Assembly: GCF_900112615.1 (NCBI RefSeq)
Contig: NZ_FOMK01000001.1
Span: 434,001 to 498,000 of the forward strand
Source of the DNA: Chitinophaga sp. CF118
GTDB taxonomy: Bacteria; Bacteroidota; Bacteroidia; Chitinophagales; Chitinophagaceae
Reading direction: 5' to 3'
DNA: 64,000 bases
Numbering within the stretch: position 1 is the stretch's first letter; each line of letters starts with the position of its first letter. This document shows, in pieces, positions 26,102 through 35,729 of this stretch. A model generated the notes under the pieces. That model did no database searches. It saw nothing but the letters and a program-made list of their open reading frames with translations, and was not told the DNA's origin. Position numbers and translations under genes: made by a program.

Positions 26102-29100
26102 AGTTCATTTTCTTTATAGAGTGAGATACCTTCATTATTCACCCCTACGATCAGGTATTGCTTACCAGCAACCTTAATTGTAGCAGCGGATTTTACATCG
26201 CCCTTTATACAAAGACCGGCATCAGTCTGATTTACATAACCGAACCCTCCTTTTCCATTGCCTCTGAGCATACAGCCATAACCAGCATCTATACTTCCCA
26301 GCTTTAACCTGTTATCACTGTGATTTCCCAATAACAACAGATCCATCTTTCCATCATGATCAAAATCTTCTGTTATGATCCTTGATACAATGGAGAACTG
26401 CGCCACTAATGGTAATGCCTCCGGAATAAATTTTCCATTTTTATACAACAGGCAAAGTGTTCTTGTTTCATTCGCAGTTAACTTACCAGCTTTACCCAAA
26501 TCTTCAGGAGATAAGATCTCCTTCATTGTAGCATTTGAATAATTCTTGTAAGTGCTGAACTTTCTTCGCATAGGATAGATCTGATCATTCAGTTCATCCC
26601 GGCTTACAAAAGGATAACTTACCCCTTGCACATAAAAATTGAGGATCGGATCCATAGAGCCATTTTTATCAAAGTCTGCGTAGTACAATTCGGCAGGTTC
26701 TTTTGCAGAACTATGTACCTGTGTATTCATACCCAGATTACCCGCAATAATATCATCATGCCCATCTCCGTCTACATCTACCAATGATAAGCTGAACCAG
26801 AAACCTCCCAGGGGCTGATCAAAGTAATCCGCAGTTTTATCCGTAAATCCATTTGTTTTATTGGTATATACCATGATAGGCATAAACTCACCACAAATCA
26901 CCAGGTCTTTTCTACCATCTTTATCCAGATCGGACCACTGTGCATCCGTGATCATACCTGCCTTTGCAAAAGGCACATCAGCAATAGTAAACTGTCCTTT
27001 ACCGTTATTCACCAGCAAATAAGAAACCGGTGCCACAGGATATTGTCCCGGAATCACCCTTCCTCCTACAAACAGGTCTATATCACCATCATTATCAAAG
27101 TCGCAGGGACGAACACATGATTTACTGCTGGCACTTACATCCGGCAGGGACTCTTTGGTCCGGAAGAAATTTCCTTTCCCATCATTGAGATATAATTCAT
27201 CCTGTAAAGCCGGGGTATTAGGTTCAAAGAGACCGTAACCACCTTTGGCAAGATAGAGGTCGGGGAAGCCATCTCCATTGGCATCGAAGAATGTTGCATC
27301 TGATACCACTGTTTCTTTTTTATCTTCCAATGTTACCTTGCTGTTCATAACAAAGCTGCCGTTCTTCTCCTGCAGGTAGATCCTTCCGGGTTGATCATTA
27401 TCACCACTGATGTACAGATCTTCCAGTCCGTCTTTATTCACATCTCCTTTCGCGAAAACCGGCCCTGCTTTGGAATACATAAACATCATAAGCAATTGCC
27501 TTTTGAAGTCATTCCCACTCCTCTCAGCATGCTTATAATCAATTATTCCGTCTGCCTTACTGAAAAGCCCTGCTTTTACAGGAGCTATTGCAAATGTTGC
27601 ATCCGGTGCGTAATCAACTTTAAGCAACTGATTAGCAGCCACACTTTTCAGGAGTTGTACTTTGTTATCCGGCCATATGATCCGGATAGAATCTACTTTT
27701 GTAGCATCTCCCAATCCGAATTGCAGTTGGGTAGAAACAGAAGAAAGGTATCCTCTGCTGGGGTTTACTTCCTGGTATTGTAACAATCCATTCGAATACA
27801 CATATACTTTTGCACCTATTGCGTTAGTATTAGCATCTTTTCCTTTCAGTTTCAGTGCTACATAAGCCGTATGGTTATTCTCCCGGCTCATGTTCTGATA
27901 AACAGATGCTTCGTCGTCAATATTATTCACTACCAGATCCAGGTCACCATCATTATCAAGATCTGCATACACAGCACCACTGGAAATGCCGGCTTTCTCC
28001 ATTCCCCATTCCCTCTGCATATTAGAGAAGGTGAGATCATGTTTATTTCTAAAAATATATTTTTTCAGAGTGGTGGAAGGCATGGCTGTAACCAGGTCCA
28101 TCAGCTTCACCGGTTCACGGTCCATCGCCTTTTTTACTTTATAATCACCCCAGTAACGCAGAAAGTCTTTATTGGTGTAATCGCGGAGATAACCGTTTGT
28201 AACGAATATATCTTTGTAACCATCATTATCAAAGTCTGCAATCAACGGGCACCAGCTCCAGTCTGTATTAGATACGCCTGCCATCTGCCCTATTTCACTG
28301 AATGTACCATCTCCGTTATTCAATTGCAGCATGTTACGCATATACTGTTTATAAAGGCCCTGCGACTGCATTAACTCAAAGGTTTCATAGCTCTCCTGCA
28401 GTTGTAATAATTTCTGCCGCTGGTTATCTTCAGGCAGCATATCCAATGTCAAAATATCCGGCAAAGCATCATTATTGAAATCGGCAATATCTACCCCCAT
28501 TGAAAACTGTGCTAAATGCCGGAAGCAGTTTTTCGAATCTTCTTTAAAAGTACCATCGTGATTATTGATATAGCAATAATCAGGTTCATTATAATCGTTC
28601 GTTACATAGATATCCTGCCAGCCATCCTGGTTCACATCTGCTATTGCAACCCCTAATCCAAAGGTGAGCGGATTTTGTATGATACCGGCTTTTTGTGATA
28701 CTTCCGTAAAATGATTGCCTTCGTTCCTATATAGTTTATTGCCCGCCAGAGAATCTGTTTCATTCCTTAACCGGGCAAATTCCATATTGTCAATTTTATG
28801 TACATTATGGTTCAGCAGGAACATGTCGAGATCTCCATCATTATCGTAATCAAAGAAAACGGCATTGGTACTATATCCCGGATCGTCAAGACCATAAGCT
28901 GCCGCTTTTTCTTCAAACTTAAGGTTGCCTTTATTAATAAATAACTGGTTTCTTCGCAGTTCATCACTGAACCTGCCAGAGTAGCATACATAAATATCAA
29001 GGAGTCCGTCGCCATTCACATCAGCCATTGTAACACCTGTTTTCCAGCCGCCTTGTTTGCCATCAATTTCTTTACCTGCATTTTTGGTAATATCCTTGAA

Positions 29101-29433
29101 TTTCATGTTACCAAGGTTCAGGTAAAGCTTATTGGGCATCATGTTGGCAGTGAAATACAGATCCTGTAACCCATCGTTATTGATATCGCCTACGGCAACA
29201 CCACCTCCGTTATAGAAGTATTCATAAGCAAGTACATTGAGTTTTTCTGTTTCATTTATATTGTTACTGAACTTTATATTAGTGGCTTTAGAAGATAACA
29301 ACTGAAAAAGCGGTTGTTGCGCGATTGCCCTGCCAGAGGAATTAAACAGCAGCACTATCATGATAAACGTAAGGATGTGTTGCAGTATAGGTTGTCTCTT
29401 GAGGTGATCAGGAAAAATAGTGGAATTAATCAT
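26098..29433 (-). CDS. FG-GAP/VCBS repeat protein with ASPIC/UnbV domain
   Basis: A 1111-residue secreted protein. The N-terminal signal is long (hydrophobic stretch about residues 15-38). Many D(V/F)(N/D)xDGxxD(I/L) calcium-binding FG-GAP repeats occur through both halves and predict one or two beta-propellers. An ASPIC/UnbV segment lies near 555-620 (FGLGDATKVDSIRIIWPDN). Proteins of this architecture are frequent next to SusC/SusD pairs in Bacteroidota, and are thought to be surface or periplasmic binding proteins. It is coupled to the haloperoxidase gene by a 4-bp overlap and follows susD after 125 bp. Confidence 0.9.
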   Translation of the reverse strand: MINSTIFPDHLKRQPILQHILTFIMIVLLFNSSGRAIAQQPLFQLLSSKATNIKFSNNINETEKLNVLAYEYFYNGGGVAVGDINNDGLQDLYFTANMMPNKLYLNLGNMKFKDITKNAGKEIDGKQGGWKTGVTMADVNGDGLLDIYVCYSGRFSDELRRNQLFINKGNLKFEEKAAAYGLDDPGYSTNAVFFDYDNDGDLDMFLLNHNVHKIDNMEFARLRNETDSLAGNKLYRNEGNHFTEVSQKAGIIQNPLTFGLGVAIADVNQDGWQDIYVTNDYNEPDYCYINNHDGTFKEDSKNCFRHLAQFSMGVDIADFNNDALPDILTLDMLPEDNQRQKLLQLQESYETFELMQSQGLYKQYMRNMLQLNNGDGTFSEIGQMAGVSNTDWSWCPLIADFDNDGYKDIFVTNGYLRDYTNKDFLRYWGDYKVKKAMDREPVKLMDLVTAMPSTTLKKYIFRNKHDLTFSNMQREWGMEKAGISSGAVYADLDNDGDLDLVVNNIDDEASVYQNMSRENNHTAYVALKLKGKDANTNAIGAKVYVYSNGLLQYQEVNPSRGYLSSVSTQLQFGLGDATKVDSIRIIWPDNKVQLLKSVAANQLLKVDYAPDATFAIAPVKAGLFSKADGIIDYKHAERSGNDFKRQLLMMFMYSKAGPVFAKGDVNKDGLEDLYISGDNDQPGRIYLQEKNGSFVMNSKVTLEDKKETVVSDATFFDANGDGFPDLYLAKGGYGLFEPNTPALQDELYLNDGKGNFFRTKESLPDVSASSKSCVRPCDFDNDGDIDLFVGGRVIPGQYPVAPVSYLLVNNGKGQFTIADVPFAKAGMITDAQWSDLDKDGRKDLVICGEFMPIMVYTNKTNGFTDKTADYFDQPLGGFWFSLSLVDVDGDGHDDIIAGNLGMNTQVHSSAKEPAELYYADFDKNGSMDPILNFYVQGVSYPFVSRDELNDQIYPMRRKFSTYKNYSNATMKEILSPEDLGKAGKLTANETRTLCLLYKNGKFIPEALPLVAQFSIVSRIITEDFDHDGKMDLLLLGNHSDNRLKLGSIDAGYGCMLRGNGKGGFGYVNQTDAGLCIKGDVKSAATIKVAGKQYLIVGVNNEGISLYKENEL

Positions 29434-29558
29434 TGAATGAACGTTTTTTCATGTGCACTACTAAAAGAAGAAAAGTTAATGCGATATCCAGTGGCACAAA
29501 CCATTTTAACCGCATTAACTTTTATGAATTCATTGAAAGTATTATACTCTGCCCCGCA

Positions 29559-31172
29559 TTAAGGAACATCCCACCATACCCTTGAGTTCCATTCATCACC
29601 ACCAGTCAATGTGCTTACAGCCGCCGTATAATTGGTGCCGTTAAGCGTCTTTTCTGACGGTGGATATTGTTGTCTTCTGGGTATTACGTCATGAGAAAAA
29701 TTACCTGGAAAGACTACCGGTGTCAACACAGGGTAATCGGATCTTTTCCAGTTAATCCATGTTTCAATATAATTAAACATAGTTCCGGTAGTAGCCCAAT
29801 ATTGTTCATTGATCTGTTTCAGTGAGTTATTAAGAGATGATACATCCAGCGGATGCGATGCCGCATAGGCAGTTGCAGTAGCCGCAGAGATAGTAAGCGC
29901 AGAACCAAGTGTAGCCAGGGACTGCAGGGCTGCGGACACGCCATTGGCATAGTGTGTAGCAGCAGAACCACTTACATTCCATCCTCTTGCAGCAGCTTCT
30001 GCCAGCAACAATTCTGTCTCTGCATAAGTAAGAACGAAAATAGGTCCATTACCGTTAGCATAAACAGATGCCGTGGGACGGGAGTATTTTCCGATAGGAG
30101 TAATATCCGCTCCGGTACCGGTAGGACCCGGATAACCAGCTGAAGTGCTGATATCAAAACTGCCGCCATTCAGATCAAAACCATTAGGTAAACCTATTTG
30201 TACCGAAGAATCTGTTACACCTGCTGCTGTTGATTTGTTCGCAGCAAGCCCGTCAGGAGGCACTTCGGCAACTACAGTAAGTCTTGGATCATTATTCTTT
30301 CTGAGATAATCGATCAGTGTTTTGCTCCATCTTGTCTGGTAAATATCAACACCATATACTCTCGCCAGTGCATTATCATGTCCGTTGGAATTTTGTGTTG
30401 CGATAAAAGCATTATCGGCTATGCTGGCAAATGTACCGCCGGCATCTGCTTTTTCCACCCATTGTTTCGCAGTGGCAGCATCTACCTTTGTTAAGCGCAT
30501 AGCAATACGCAGCATTAATGAGTAGGTAAATTTTTTCCATTTCGTAATATCGCCTTTATAATACATATCTCCCGTAGCCAAAACTTTGGAAGCATCAAAC
30601 ATAGCGATTGCAGCATCCAGTTCGCTTAGCATGGAATTGTAAATATCCTGCTGTTTGTCGTAAGCAGGTTGTGTAATCCCCGCTTTCCCCTGTAGTGCCT
30701 GGGAATAAGGAATATCGCCATATACATCTGTTGCTTGTTCCAGGATGAGTACTTTCATAATTGAACAGATGGCGGTAATATTATCCTTGCTGGCATCAGC
30801 CTTGGATATATTCATAGCTTCATATACAAGGCTGGCTGCTCCTGTAAAAAACTGATCTGTGGCGCCGAAATCCGTATTCCAGATACGTCCCTGATAATCT
30901 GTCGTTCCACTTGAAGCCACATATTTATCCGCATTGGACAAATAATTAGACGTGAGGGAAGACGTAGAAGCTAATGTTTGTGCCCACATGCTCTCAAACA
31001 GGAATATATTGTACCCCTGTGAGGAATAAACATACTGAGCACTTGTCAGCAAATAATTAGGATCAATAACGGCTGTCTGCTTAGGATCCGTATTTATTTT
31101 CGTAAAATCTTTGGTACATCCCACCTGCAGCAGAACAGTGGCAATACCAATATATATCAGTAGTTTTTTCAT
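29559..31172 (-). CDS. SusD/RagB-like nutrient-binding lipoprotein
   Basis: A 537-residue lipoprotein (lipobox LLQVGC, Cys19) of the SusD-like_2 (PF12771) type. It has the helical region YSQALQGKAGITQPAYDKQ, the segment ELLLAEAAARGW and a C-terminus with NSRVWWDVP. Its partner is the SusC-like porin, whose stop lies 8 bp upstream. Together they capture and import an oligomeric nutrient at the outer membrane. No CAZyme follows directly; the next genes are FG-GAP and haloperoxidase. The ligand could therefore be other than a glycan. Confidence 0.92.
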   Translation of the reverse strand: MKKLLIYIGIATVLLQVGCTKDFTKINTDPKQTAVIDPNYLLTSAQYVYSSQGYNIFLFESMWAQTLASTSSLTSNYLSNADKYVASSGTTDYQGRIWNTDFGATDQFFTGAASLVYEAMNISKADASKDNITAICSIMKVLILEQATDVYGDIPYSQALQGKAGITQPAYDKQQDIYNSMLSELDAAIAMFDASKVLATGDMYYKGDITKWKKFTYSLMLRIAMRLTKVDAATAKQWVEKADAGGTFASIADNAFIATQNSNGHDNALARVYGVDIYQTRWSKTLIDYLRKNNDPRLTVVAEVPPDGLAANKSTAAGVTDSSVQIGLPNGFDLNGGSFDISTSAGYPGPTGTGADITPIGKYSRPTASVYANGNGPIFVLTYAETELLLAEAAARGWNVSGSAATHYANGVSAALQSLATLGSALTISAATATAYAASHPLDVSSLNNSLKQINEQYWATTGTMFNYIETWINWKRSDYPVLTPVVFPGNFSHDVIPRRQQYPPSEKTLNGTNYTAAVSTLTGGDEWNSRVWWDVP

Positions 31173-31180
31173 GTCTTTAC

Positions 31181-34100
31181 TTATTTAAATTTGAAATTAA
31201 CATTTACTCCGAAGGTCCTGGTAGAAGGAACACCTGTACCTTCAATACCTGCGTATTTAACCAGGGTAGAAAATCCTGCTTCAGGATCAATGTTTTCGGT
31301 ACGTTTCATTATTGTCCACAGATTACGGCTTACAAGGGAAACCTGTATGCTACGAATCAGCGGCATATTTCCCAAAACGTTTTCCGAAATAGTGTATCCC
31401 AATGTAATCTGGCGGAGTTTGATGTAATCCCCATCTTCTACTGTTACTGCATTGATATTGTTCGTTATTAAACTCTGATAATAAGCCTGTGCACTGGCAG
31501 TGGTCGTATTTGTAGTACCATCTGCATGAACACCGGTTGTAATTCCCCCTTCTCTGCCTGTCAGGGTCATTTTATGTAAGCCATCAAAAATGCTGTAAGC
31601 CTTGGTAGCAGAAATAAGTTTATTACCATAATTATAATCTATCAGGAAAGAAAGATTAAAATTTTTGTAAGTGAAATCATTATTCAAACCACCATATAAT
31701 GTAGGTAATACGGTTCCTAAAGAGATCTGATTCCCCTGTACGGGTAAACCGGAAGCATCTACTATTATTGCTCCTTTGGCATCATATTTAAAGTCATAAG
31801 CCAGGATCTGCGGCCCCGCCATTCCTTTTACAAATGCGGTGGAGATTGAACCATGATTGGGTCTATCAGTACCGAGTGTAACTGTCAGTCCCTTATCATC
31901 TGTTTCAAGAATTTTGTTCTTTACAGTAGTCAGATTGAAAGAAACATTCCAGTTAAAGTCTTTATGACTTATAGGAGTACCAGTTACCAATACTTCTAAA
32001 CCTCTGTTCTGTGTAGAACCAGTAGGTACAACTCCCGATGCATAACCTGTTGAGGTACTGAAATTCGCACTCATAATTTCGTGCTTTGTTTTGCGACTAA
32101 AGTATGCAAGGTCAAACCCTAAACGATTATCAAAAAATTTCAGCTCTGTTCCTACTTCAATTTCAGACAGCCTGAATGGTTTTAATCTACCACTAGGCAA
32201 TGCATTACTGAATCTGCCCGTAGGAGATCCGTTAATTGTTCCTTCAAGTCCATAGTAAACTGAAGTTTGGTAGGGAACAGTATTTTCACCGCTGGTTTGC
32301 GCATATGATGCACGCACCTTACCATAGCTCATTTTGGGTATATGCGCTACCTGGGAGAATACGAAACTGGCAGAAACTGAAGGTGTAAATACGCGGGTTT
32401 GAGCATCCGGTATCCCCACGCCAGCCAGTGTTGAATATGCATCATACCTTCCCGTAGTATTTAATGTAATAAAACTCTTATAATTTAAGTCCACCGTATA
32501 ATAACCGGAGTGAGATTCTCTTCTGGTATAATCGTAATTCCTGTTAAAAGAATACACATTTGTAGGAGTATACAGGTAATCAACGATAAACGGACCACCG
32601 GTAACGCCCACAGTTTCAGATCCGGCCTTCAGTATGTTACCACCTACAACTACATCCAGTATCAGATCTGACGTAATCTGTTTATTAACACCAAGGAAAA
32701 GGTCCGTGTTTAACTGGTAGGCTTGTATAGTGCTCTGATTAATACTACCTGTCTGATTATTAAAATTAGAATTTCTCGTATAGTCTGTTCCGGTAGGTTC
32801 TACCTTTAAAATCCGGTCATTTTCCAGATCATATCCAACCCTTCCCTGTACGTACAACCAACTGAGAATATCGTAACGGGTAGTAATGGCAGCGATAAGA
32901 CGTTTTCTGTTGATATTATTTACATACCTGCTAACCACGAACCATGGATTCGTTACAAAATTATCGTCTGTAAACAGTACTTCCTTGCCATTAGCATCAA
33001 ATCCTGGCTTCAGGATCTCTTCGTTGATGTTGGTAGCAAGGAACTGCCCGTTGTTGGCATTCAAAGGACCATCACTTAACTGAGGCTTGTTCGTTTGCGC
33101 TTCATCCAGATAGTTCACCAGCACTTTTACATTCAGCTTATCGGTTATTTTCTGCTCCAGGTTCAGATTAAAACTTTTGCGGTTAAGTCCACTATTACGA
33201 ACAATAGACTTGTTGTCCAGGTTGGACAATGATAAACGGAAATTACCTTTATCCCCACCCTGCGAAACTGCTACTGTATTAGTAAAAGATGGCCCATTCC
33301 TGTAAAATTTTTCAATATTATCTCTATATGCTGAGTAAGCATATGTTTTACCATCAAACTGCGTAAATGATGATCCATCCAGCTTGGCACCCCAGCTTAA
33401 TCTTGAAGTACCCTGGGCATCTGCAGCATTATTAGGTTTGCTACCATTCCGACCCTGACCATATGTATACTGGTAATCAGTATAATCTATCGCCCTATCT
33501 ATCGTATAGTTCATATTGTATTCAACAGAGAAAGCACCCTTTTTACCTGATTTGGTAGTAATCAGAATAACTCCATTAGAAGCCCGTGCACCATACAATG
33601 CAGATGCAGCCTGCCCTTTGAGGACAGTCATGCTTTCAATATCATCAGGGTTGATATTTGCAATACCGTCTCCGGCATCAGCACCACCCCACTCATTAGC
33701 ACTACCACGCTGGGTATTATCCATAGGAACGCCATTAATTACAAACAATGGTGCTCCACCGGAGTTCATGCTCGGCATACCTCTTAAAAGGATACGGGCA
33801 GAAGAACCGGGACCACCATTTGAGCCATGAACATTCAAACCTGCAACGCGGCCTCCCAAAGAAAGCGCTACATTGGATTCTCTTGCCTGACTCATCAGGT
33901 TACCCTCTACTTTTGTAACGGCATACCCTATTTTACCAACATCTTTTGCAATACCCAATGCTGTTACAACCAACTCTCCCAGCTGTGTGGAAGCCTCATC
34001 CATTATCAAATCGATGGAAGATTGATCAGCAGTGATCTGGGTTGTTTTCGTTCCATATCCTATCAGTGAAACCTGCAATGTAAAACCACCTATAGGAGCT

Positions 34101-34288
34101 TTCAAAACAAAGGAACCATCACTACCGGAAACCGTTGCGATGTTCTTTCCTTTTGCCTGAACAGTTGCCCCAGGAAGTGGTGCCCCTGATTTTGAATCTT
34201 TGACAGTTCCATTAAACTGTCTTGTTTGAGCAAATGCTACAGAGGATAGTAGCAATGCAATAATCAGCAAATGTAGTTGTCTCATCAT
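31181..34288 (-). CDS. SusC/RagA-like TonB-dependent outer-membrane transporter
   Basis: A 1035-residue transporter with a signal peptide (MMRQLHLLIIALLLSSVAFAQ), a CarboxypepD_reg-like domain (residues 23-105), a plug domain with RGMPSMNSGGAPLFVINGVP and SNGVILITTKSGKKG, and a C-terminal 22-strand barrel ending in VNVNFKFK. It lacks the STN domain seen in the other two SusC proteins of this window, and no sigma/anti-sigma pair is attached. It is followed by its susD partner after 8 bp. Upstream lies an AT-rich 1.4-kb stretch with repeated hairpin elements that may control it. Confidence 0.95.
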   Translation of the reverse strand: MMRQLHLLIIALLLSSVAFAQTRQFNGTVKDSKSGAPLPGATVQAKGKNIATVSGSDGSFVLKAPIGGFTLQVSLIGYGTKTTQITADQSSIDLIMDEASTQLGELVVTALGIAKDVGKIGYAVTKVEGNLMSQARESNVALSLGGRVAGLNVHGSNGGPGSSARILLRGMPSMNSGGAPLFVINGVPMDNTQRGSANEWGGADAGDGIANINPDDIESMTVLKGQAASALYGARASNGVILITTKSGKKGAFSVEYNMNYTIDRAIDYTDYQYTYGQGRNGSKPNNAADAQGTSRLSWGAKLDGSSFTQFDGKTYAYSAYRDNIEKFYRNGPSFTNTVAVSQGGDKGNFRLSLSNLDNKSIVRNSGLNRKSFNLNLEQKITDKLNVKVLVNYLDEAQTNKPQLSDGPLNANNGQFLATNINEEILKPGFDANGKEVLFTDDNFVTNPWFVVSRYVNNINRKRLIAAITTRYDILSWLYVQGRVGYDLENDRILKVEPTGTDYTRNSNFNNQTGSINQSTIQAYQLNTDLFLGVNKQITSDLILDVVVGGNILKAGSETVGVTGGPFIVDYLYTPTNVYSFNRNYDYTRRESHSGYYTVDLNYKSFITLNTTGRYDAYSTLAGVGIPDAQTRVFTPSVSASFVFSQVAHIPKMSYGKVRASYAQTSGENTVPYQTSVYYGLEGTINGSPTGRFSNALPSGRLKPFRLSEIEVGTELKFFDNRLGFDLAYFSRKTKHEIMSANFSTSTGYASGVVPTGSTQNRGLEVLVTGTPISHKDFNWNVSFNLTTVKNKILETDDKGLTVTLGTDRPNHGSISTAFVKGMAGPQILAYDFKYDAKGAIIVDASGLPVQGNQISLGTVLPTLYGGLNNDFTYKNFNLSFLIDYNYGNKLISATKAYSIFDGLHKMTLTGREGGITTGVHADGTTNTTTASAQAYYQSLITNNINAVTVEDGDYIKLRQITLGYTISENVLGNMPLIRSIQVSLVSRNLWTIMKRTENIDPEAGFSTLVKYAGIEGTGVPSTRTFGVNVNFKFK

Positions 34289-34384
34289 CGATCTAGTTTT
34301 TGGTTTGAAAATTTACAAGTGCGCTGCACTCTTTCTAAGTCATGAGCCAAAGGCTCCATTTTGGTTCTGTTACATTTCATCATT

Positions 34385-34494
34385 GTTCCTGCGTTTTTTT
34401 ATAAGCAATAAAATTCCACCCCGCCTTTTGAAGGCAGGAAATTGGTTGACTATTCCAAACGAAAGTTTAAATTATGTAACGCTATTTTTCATTG
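34385..34494. repeat. 110-bp direct repeat, copy 1
   Basis: Contains the hairpin GCCTT-TTG-AAGGC (34423-34435) inside a conserved frame: TTCCACCCC before it, AAATTGGTTGA after it, then TTTAAATTATGTAACGC. Nearest copy to the SusC start, 97 bp away. Confidence 0.85.
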
Positions 34495-34557
34495 TCCAAC
34501 TTTAAATTGCTCCGTTATTACACAGTTTAATATTTGATTCTGCTACATTTATTTATT

Positions 34558-34668
34558 GTTCCTGTAATTTTTTATAGGCTATAAGATTCCACCCCACCTT
34601 TTAAAGGCAGGAAATTGGTTGATTATTCTAACACGAAAGTTTAAATTATGTAAAGCTATTTTTCATTA
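34558..34668. repeat. 110-bp direct repeat, copy 2
   Basis: Same frame as copy 1. The hairpin here is CCTTT-T-AAAGG (34597-34607), and the outer G-C pair of copy 1 is replaced by A/C. Separated from copy 1 by 63 bp of unrelated sequence. Confidence 0.85.
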
Positions 34669-34777
34669 CTGTTTTTGTATTTTTTAAGCAATAAAATCCC
34701 ACCCCGTCTTTTTAAAGACGAGAAATTGGTTGACTATCTTTATGATAGTTTAAATTATGTAACGCTATTTTTTATTG
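34669..34777. repeat. 110-bp direct repeat, copy 3
   Basis: Immediately adjacent to copy 2. The hairpin is CGTCTTT-TT-AAAGACG (34705-34720). Relative to copy 1 a C-G pair is replaced by T-A, a compensatory change that keeps the stem. Confidence 0.85.
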
Positions 34778-34916
34778 TTATACCGTCATTGCACAGTTCT
34801 AAGTTAGTACAGACAATCAGTTCGCCTTATATTTGCATAGTAAAATGAGGCAATTATACCTTCATATTACAGAATTGCACACATCGTATTACTAATAAAA
34901 AAATGATTGTTTTTTT

Positions 34917-35136
34917 AGTTACGTAATTACAAGTTAATTGTTTGTCTTGAAATAGCTAAAAATGGCAATACCCTGTTTCTGATATAAGTTTTATCACAAC
35001 AAGGGTTTCTACTGGAAGTTAAAAATTGAACGTCTTTTTTTTCAATACGTGGTTACAAGTTCATTGTTACTGCTGGCTCTAAAATATTTCAACATGACCA
35101 AATCCTGTTCAGGATATAAAGTTTTATCACAACAAG
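34917..35136. repeat. two-copy ~90-bp direct repeat
   Basis: Copy A (about 34917-35003) and copy B (about 35044-35136) share TTACAAGTT-ATTGTT near the start, CCTGTT-TGATATAA and TTTTATCACAACAAG near the end. The middle parts have diverged. Confidence 0.7.
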
Positions 35137-35729
35137 TTCTGCTATTAAAATAAGTCCCCTATTTATTTTACCTAAAATACCAAATTTTAAGATTTTATAC
35201 AATAACCAAGAAGTTGTACATAGATATAAATTATTCAGAGTTTATGCAAATACTCTTTAAAATTGCATATTTAACCTCTGCCTTATTTTCGAATGTTCTG
35301 ACTTATCAAAGTCTCTTTATTAACCCAAAAAACAAGTATCAAATAAAGGTTAATATTTTACCTATTGCAAGTTAATATTATTAAGATTTATTAAACCCAT
35401 ATTATTAATAAATATGCTATTATTTCTTACTTTGTTATAAGATATACTATTTACCGAACTACTAAACCCTTTAACCCAAACTGTTACCGATATATACGAA
35501 TATCCTCCCCGAATGGTTTAATTAAATGTATTTGTTCAAACAGGTACCGGCCTCCTGATGTGCTGATACTGCGCGATTGCTAATGATCATAAATACCTTA
35601 TCTGCCGTGATGCTTAGGTGAAGTTTAATAAAGATCTAATCTAAAATCTTATTCTAAAGCTAAATTAAAAAACTAAACAGGCAGATGCAGTGTATTTGTG
35701 ATCACTAGCAATCTATAAAGATCCCAAAA

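Larger units (their letters stand above)
34289..35729. other. 1.4-kb gene-free AT-rich region
   Basis: No ORF of coding quality on either strand. It contains three 110-bp direct repeats (34385-34777) and a two-copy repeat (34917-35136). The part 35140-35729 is very AT-rich with no structure that I can name. TATATTTG at 34826-34833, preceded by TTAG 20 bp earlier, is a near-consensus promoter pointing to the plus strand, where no gene follows. Confidence 0.6.

Noticed and set aside
27871..28374. 167-codon plus-strand ORF
   Set aside because: Antisense to FG-GAP repeats; the repeated composition of that gene keeps the opposite strand open by chance.
34385..34777. CRISPR-like array
   Set aside because: Only three copies, of 110 bp, spaced 63 and 0 bp, diverged from each other; no regular spacers and no cas genes.
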